The notes under the pieces are model-generated. The model saw only the letters and a program-made list of their open reading frames with translations, did no database searches and was not told the origin of the DNA. Made by a program: the position numbers and the translations under genes. From Bacillota bacterium (GTDB lineage Bacteria; Bacillota; Sulfobacillia; Sulfobacillales; JAIMBI01): a stretch of 43,704 nucleotides of DNA. Location of the stretch: positions 1 through 43,704 of the forward strand of contig JAJZYZ010000017.1 in assembly GCA_021797815.1 (NCBI GenBank), written 5' to 3'. Shown here piece after piece: positions 40,056-43,704 of this stretch (positions are counted from its first letter, which is position 1; each line of letters starts with the position of its first letter).

Positions 40056-40456
40056 GGGAAGGCGTGTCCGATGCACTCAGGCCGTGCCGCGGGGGCATCA
40101 TCGACGGTGCGGCTTTGATGGGTTGGCGAGGTGCGGACGCGGCCCGACACTCGTCCGCCAGACCGTTTGCATCCCCTATGCAACCCGGCAGCAGACCGCG
40201 CCCGAACGGCGTCCGCCGGACAGGCGGAAGGCCGCGTTGCGTGTGCCCCAATGTCCGTGACCCCGGACGGATGTGTCCGCTACAATGGCGCTGACGGCGA
40301 CCGTACTGTCGGTGACGGGGCGTTCGGCGTGGCCGCCCTGGTCGGCAGGCCGACGGGCCGGCCGTTTTGTGTGTCTCCCCGCCAGTCTGGCGGCGCTTAG
40401 GTGCGATGGCCGGCGCACGAGGCTGTGGGGAGAAGGGGTAGGGAGGAGTCTCGGAG
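40045..40456. other. Long upstream region of the RimJ-like acetyltransferase gene
   Basis: No gene recognised. It contains the promoter candidate at 40257-40286. Beyond that are a GTCGGC/GCCGAC stem near 40350-40363 and a CGCCAG/CTGGCG stem near 40380-40392, giving about 165 bases of leader before the start codon at 40457. Confidence 0.4.
40257..40286 (+). promoter_or_regulatory. Promoter candidate with an inverted repeat in the spacer
   Basis: GTGACC (40257-40262) and TACAAT (40281-40286, five of six to the -10 consensus) are 18 bases apart. The spacer carries CGGAC (40264-40268) and GTCCG (40275-40279), with a further GTCCG directly before at 40253-40257, so the spacer is dyadic as in MerR-type promoters. 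The regulator, if any, is not in the window. Confidence 0.4.
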
Positions 40457-41023
40457 ATGAAAAGGACACCGGCCCGGGAAATCCTGTCCGGCCGCTATCG
40501 TGTGCGGCCGGTGCGTCTGGACGACGAGGCGCGCTACCTTCGCTACCGGTTGGAGAATCAGGAAGCTTTCCGACCTTTTGAACCGCGGCACCCGCCCGAG
40601 TACTATTCGGCCGCACAGGTCCGCGGGTTCATCGATGCGGCTTTGCTGGACTGGGAGAAAGACCGCCGGTACTGTTTTGTCGTTGACGACGGGGCTGGGG
40701 AGATTGTGGCCCATGTGAACCTCAATAACGTGGTGTGGGGAGCGTTTCAGAGTGCCCAAATCGGTTACTCCACGGCATCACGCCACTGGGGCCACGGGAT
40801 CATGACGGCCGCCGTGGGGGCGGTCGTCGAGGTTTCGTTTTCGGATCTAGACCTGCACCGGGTCGAGGCGGCCGTGCTGCCCGACAATGCCCCGTCTATC
40901 GCGGTCGTTGTCCGCAACGGGTTCCAGGAGGTGGGTCTCGCCCGCTCCTATCTCGCCATCGACGGTGCGTGGCGGGACCACCGCATCTTTGCCCGCACCA
41001 ATCCCGACCATCTGGCTCCCTGA
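40457..41023 (+). CDS. RimJ/RimL-type GNAT acetyltransferase
   Basis: A 188-residue GNAT of the ribosomal-protein-alanine acetyltransferase type. Features are the N-terminal YRVRPVRLDDEARYLRYR segment, a GYSTASRHWGHGIMTAAV acetyl-CoA loop (about 108-125), and a LHRVEAAVLPDNAPSI...VRNGFQEVG segment (about 135-160), a signature of RimJ/RimL/SpeG relatives. The target may be a ribosomal protein N-terminus, a polyamine or a drug. The ATG is preceded by GGGAGGAG. Confidence 0.85.
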   Translation: MKRTPAREILSGRYRVRPVRLDDEARYLRYRLENQEAFRPFEPRHPPEYYSAAQVRGFIDAALLDWEKDRRYCFVVDDGAGEIVAHVNLNNVVWGAFQSAQIGYSTASRHWGHGIMTAAVGAVVEVSFSDLDLHRVEAAVLPDNAPSIAVVVRNGFQEVGLARSYLAIDGAWRDHRIFARTNPDHLAP

Positions 41024-41124
41024 ATATCCACACCAACTGGATCTTTACGGAACCAGATACTCATGTTTTGCTCAGCGGGAGCCGTACCCCGGCCACGGCC
41101 GGGAGTCAGGGAGGAATCACTATC

Positions 41125-41772
41125 ATGGCCGCGAAACCGCCCGCTCAGATCCGCGTCCGCCGCCACCCGGAGCGGGGACATTACGATCACGAGACCGTGT
41201 ACGCGATCCTGGACGAGGCAACCGTCTGCCACGTCGGGTTTCTGCGCGAGGGGATGCCGGTCGTGCTGCCAACCCTGCACGTACGGGTGGACGACCGGCT
41301 GTACCTCCATGGGGCGGTAGCGTCCGGTCTCCTTAAATCCATGGCCAAAGGAGTCCCGGTGTGCGTGACGGTGACGGAGCTGGACGGACTGGTTCTGGCG
41401 CGGTCGGTCTACAATCACTCGCTAAACTATCGGTCGGCCGTCGTCTTCGGCCAGGCCTATGAGGTTACCGATGCGGAGGAAAAACTGCAGGCGCTGCGAG
41501 CGCTCGTGGAGAAAGTGCAGCCGGGACGCTGGCAAGACGCCCGCCAACCGAATGCGGTCGAGTTTCGCACCACGCGCGTGACGGCGCTTCGTATCGAGTC
41601 GGCGTCGGCCAAGGTCCGAAGCGGTCCGCCCGTGGACGATGCGGAGGACATGGGTCTTCCGGTGTGGGCCGGCGTCATACCGATACAGACGGTGCGCGGA
41701 GCGCCCGAGGCGGATCCGGGCCTGCCAGCCGGCGTGACCGTTCCCCCCTACATCCTCGGCCGGACCGACTAG
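41125..41772 (+). CDS. Pyridoxamine 5'-phosphate oxidase-related flavin-binding protein (NimA-like)
   Basis: A 215-residue split-barrel flavoprotein of the COG3467 type. Typical strings are ATVCHVGFL (33-41), VLPTLHVRVDDRLYLHG, SVYNHSLNYRSAVVFG and VWAGVIPI. The conserved NYRS stretch and C-terminal WAGVIP favour the flavin-nucleotide-binding subfamily that includes nitroimidazole reductase NimA relatives, rather than true PdxH. Physiological substrate unknown. The ATG has AGGGAGGA nine bases upstream. It follows the GNAT gene after 101 bases and may be co-transcribed with it. A strong hairpin lies just after its stop. Confidence 0.85.
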   Translation: MAAKPPAQIRVRRHPERGHYDHETVYAILDEATVCHVGFLREGMPVVLPTLHVRVDDRLYLHGAVASGLLKSMAKGVPVCVTVTELDGLVLARSVYNHSLNYRSAVVFGQAYEVTDAEEKLQALRALVEKVQPGRWQDARQPNAVEFRTTRVTALRIESASAKVRSGPPVDDAEDMGLPVWAGVIPIQTVRGAPEADPGLPAGVTVPPYILGRTD

Positions 41773-41788
41773 ACCACCGCCGGTCAGG

Positions 41789-41834
41789 GACGACGGTCTG
41801 CCTCCCGCACGGCGGCCGGAAGGCATCCGTCGTC
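41789..41834. terminator. Bidirectional hairpin between convergent genes
   Basis: GACGACGG (41789-41796) pairs with CCGTCGTC (41827-41834), and TGCCT (41799-41803) pairs with AGGCA (41821-41825), giving 13 pairs with a small internal loop. It sits between the stops of the flavoprotein (plus) and the DsrE-like gene (minus). There is no long U-tract, but symmetry and position suit a shared transcription end. Confidence 0.5.
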
Positions 41835-41841
41835 CGAGCGC

Positions 41842-42177
41842 TCAGACGCCGATGACCTGAAAGCCTGCCTCCGTCCATTCGACGAGCGTAGCGCTGGCCG
41901 TCTGGTCGAGATTCACGCCACGGTCCAGGAGAAGTTCATGGGCAATGCCCTGGTGGGTGGCATTGTACGGACACGCCTGAACCCGGGCCACGCCTTTCAG
42001 GGCACGCACGGCCTCTTCGCCCTCTCCGCCGTCTACCGCGACTTCAAGCCCCGGCCCGTACAAAAAGACCCGGACATCCTGCCCGGTGCTCTGCAGGCGG
42101 CCTGCCAGCCGGAGACCGGTCAGCGCTTTTTTCTCCTGGTCGGCTCCCGCGGTGATCCAAAATGCTATCCGGGCCAC
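41842..42177 (-). CDS. DsrE-like family protein
   Basis: A 111-residue Rossmann-like protein of the DsrE/DsrF/peroxiredoxin-like group. The typical start AFWITAGADQEKKALTGLRLA (5-25) is followed by VRVFLYGPGLEVA (35-47). A single conserved Cys69 (VQACPYN) could carry a persulfide in sulfur relay, as in DsrE and TusD. The closest known architecture is the stand-alone DsrE proteins of unknown role in Bacillota and archaea. The GTG start has GAGAGGGGG upstream. It lies 18 bases downstream of the aspartic protease gene on the same strand, probably one operon. Confidence 0.8.
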   Translation of the reverse strand: MARIAFWITAGADQEKKALTGLRLAGRLQSTGQDVRVFLYGPGLEVAVDGGEGEEAVRALKGVARVQACPYNATHQGIAHELLLDRGVNLDQTASATLVEWTEAGFQVIGV

Positions 42178-42195
42178 GTACGTCCCCCTCTCCGG

Positions 42196-43320
42196 CTAAA
42201 TATACCGCGCGGCGCGCCCTTCAGTGGAGATCGTGGCTCCACCGCGCCTGACTTCGAAGTGGAACGGCCGCCCCTCGGGCGCTGACAGGAGTTCGGTGAC
42301 CTCATGGTGTTTCAGCCCGGAGACCGGGGTGCCATTCACCGACAGCAGGAGGTCTTCAGGCCGGAGCGCGGCGATGGTGGTGGAGTCGTTGGTCGCGAGG
42401 ACACCCTTCACGTGCCATCCCCCACCGGCGTATGCCGCCCGGATGCCGATGCCGCACCCCGGGTCGGACGCCGGACCCGGCGCCGGACGGGCATAAAGCC
42501 GTCCCGTCGCGTAGTCAAGCCGCCATAGGCCATGTCGGAGGACGTTTCCGGCCAGGGCTCCCACCACCGGCTCGGATGTGTAGCGGGAAAGTCCCTCCTC
42601 GAATCGTCCGCGCGGCCGCGTGACAAAGAGGGGCGCGTCCACCGTCACCGGCCCGATCCGAACCGATGGTGGCCGCACGAGGGCCTCCGCATCAGCGGAT
42701 CCCATGTCCGCGTGCCCGGCCGACCCGGAAGCCCGCGGCCACGCCGGATGTCGTCGCATCCACTCATCCGCCACCGCCTCCGAGATCATGCTGACGCTGG
42801 CGCCAGAATCGAAGAGCATCGGGTAGGACACGCCCCCAATCTCCGCCATGACGCGGGGAAACCGGCTATCCGGGTGAAAGGCGGCCGGCACCGCGTCTAG
42901 GCCTCCGTCCGAGCCGTCAGACGGGGACAGCCAGATGGCGGGATGAGAATACTCAAGCGTAACGACTCCTTCCCCCAGCGCCGAAGCCCCGGCGACGCCT
43001 TCAAAGGGCCGTCCGGCAAAGATGCCCGCGCCCGGGACCGCCCACAGGAGTGTTGATCCGGGGAGTGCCCGGTCGCCTATCGCGAGCGATTCGACCCAGT
43101 CTGACGCCACGATGGACAGGGCTCCTTCCGGCCCCTCCTGGAGATGGTCCGTCCATGCCTCCGGGAGGCTTTCAAGACTCACCGTCAGCGACGCGGCACC
43201 GGTGTCGAAAAACATCGAAAAAGACCGGACCGTGCCGTTTCTCACCCGAACCCTCAAGGGAACCCGCAGCCGATGCTCGACGAGCGCCACGTCTCCAAGC
43301 CTGTCCGATGCGCTGGCCAC
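42196..43320 (-). CDS. Tandem-lobed retropepsin-like aspartic protease with C-terminal PDZ domain
   Basis: With the GTG at 43320 (AAGGGGA nine bases upstream) the protein has 374 residues. It contains two retropepsin-like lobes: FFDTGA (37-42) with a GVAGASALGEGVVTLEY flap-to-core segment (108-124), and LFDSGA (169-174) with GALAGNVLRHGLWRLDY (254-270). A PDZ domain follows at about 286-374 (LRPEDLLLSVNGTPV at 319-333). Bacterial members usually have one lobe and dimerise; here both halves are in one chain, as in pepsin. No signal peptide or membrane segment is seen from this start, though frames beginning at 43437 or 43452 are possible. It may act on cytosolic or peripheral substrates. Confidence 0.75.
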   Translation of the reverse strand: MASASDRLGDVALVEHRLRVPLRVRVRNGTVRSFSMFFDTGAASLTVSLESLPEAWTDHLQEGPEGALSIVASDWVESLAIGDRALPGSTLLWAVPGAGIFAGRPFEGVAGASALGEGVVTLEYSHPAIWLSPSDGSDGGLDAVPAAFHPDSRFPRVMAEIGGVSYPMLFDSGASVSMISEAVADEWMRRHPAWPRASGSAGHADMGSADAEALVRPPSVRIGPVTVDAPLFVTRPRGRFEEGLSRYTSEPVVGALAGNVLRHGLWRLDYATGRLYARPAPGPASDPGCGIGIRAAYAGGGWHVKGVLATNDSTTIAALRPEDLLLSVNGTPVSGLKHHEVTELLSAPEGRPFHFEVRRGGATISTEGRAARYI

Positions 43321-43699
43321 GACATATCGTCCCCTTGCCGCATGCGCTCGATGTTCCTGCCCTGACCAAAATGGGGCGGACAGGATGCCGCTCGGCCACT
43401 TCGCGATGCCGGGGCGCTTTCCTTTCTGATGTGGCATCGGGTAGCGGACCATACGTGCGTCGACGCGGTCACAGCGCCCCGGCGGAGGACCCGTGAGGCC
43501 GGCTCATTTCAGGGGCTTCCCCCTCCGGCCGGGACCGCAGCGTGGCGCGGCTCGAGCCGGGGCGCAGGCAGGCCAACAGCCGCCGTCCCGCGCTGACGTC
43601 CTTCTCGGTCAGGTCCATGCCGTGGCAGGCAGGGGCTTCATCATCCGCTCGCGAAGGTTCGTGGGGATGGCAGGCGGCGCTTAAATGGAGGTGCGGCGC
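43321..43699. other. 379-base stretch upstream of the aspartic protease and of the last gene
   Basis: No gene recognised with confidence. The aspartic-protease frame continues through 43321-43452 but looks non-coding. The right end, from 43687, holds a consensus ribosome binding site for a gene that starts at 43700. No clear promoter box was found on either strand. Confidence 0.4.
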
Positions 43700-43704
43700 A
43701 TGAG
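43700..43704 (+). CDS. Start of a gene cut by the window end
   Basis: GGAGGTG at 43687-43693 is followed after six bases by ATG at 43700, two bases before the sequence ends. Only the start codon and part of the second codon are visible, so the product is unknown. Confidence 0.6.

Overview
The window is GC-rich (coding third positions mostly G or C). It has strong AGGAGG-type ribosome binding sites, frequent GTG and occasional TTG starts, and many 4-base ATGA/GTGA gene overlaps. Several families are common in Gram-positive Bacillota: PaiB, PatB/MalY, GbsR, a YwrD-type gamma-glutamyltransferase, and a b6-type cytochrome b with 13- and 14-residue haem-ligand spacings. I infer a high-GC thermophile- or acidophile-like relative of Bacillota (Sulfobacillia/Symbiobacteriales style), but no rRNA or other decisive marker is present. 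No tRNA, rRNA, CRISPR array or intact insertion sequence was seen.

Layout. 0.2-6.0 kb: HAD-type phosphatase, alpha/beta hydrolase, two GNAT acetyltransferases, an alkaline-phosphatase-superfamily phosphodiesterase and a convergent PaiB-like flavoprotein. 6.1-10.7 kb: a promoter, a short ORF with a perfect Shine-Dalgarno and an intrinsic terminator in front of rsgA, then a P1/DmpA peptidase, a proline iminopeptidase and an MFS exporter. 11.1-12.2 kb: a GrpB domain fused to a P-loop kinase. 12.6-17.8 kb: a tightly coupled operon NUDIX - DapB-like - streptomycin/hydroxyurea kinase-like - GNAT - TldD - TldE. 18.3-21 kb: cytosolic-type gamma-glutamyltransferase and a convergent phosphotransferase. 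21.3-24.4 kb and, inverted, 31.4-34.5 kb: two near-equal-length BNR/sortilin-type beta-propeller paralogues without signal peptides. 24.8-26.7 kb: a compact cytochrome bc locus with two very small membrane proteins around a b6-like subunit and an unusual subunit-IV-like protein. 26.8-31 kb: universal stress protein, FAD amine oxidase, MFS transporter, PatB-type C-S lyase. 34.7-38.9 kb: two coupled Gfo/Idh/MocA oxidoreductases, an IsdG-type monooxygenase, a family-2 glycosyltransferase, an exact 32-bp duplication and a decayed DHA2-type MFS pseudogene. 39-43.7 kb: a GbsR-type regulator with a membrane partner and a visible operator, a RimJ-like acetyltransferase, a flavin-binding resistance-type protein, a DsrE-like protein, a tandem-lobed aspartic protease with a PDZ domain, and the start codon of a further gene.

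How the genes fit together. Much of the content suits a cell that takes up and recycles peptides and amino-acid derivatives in the cytoplasm (P1 peptidase, proline iminopeptidase, TldD/E, gamma-glutamyltransferase, C-S lyase, FAD amine oxidase) and defends against toxic small molecules (three MFS genes, two aminoglycoside-kinase-fold proteins, five GNATs). The most unusual parts are the bc locus, which lacks an adjacent Rieske protein and cytochrome c, the rsgA leader, the catalytically altered DapB homologue, the GrpB-kinase fusion and the fused-lobe aspartic protease.
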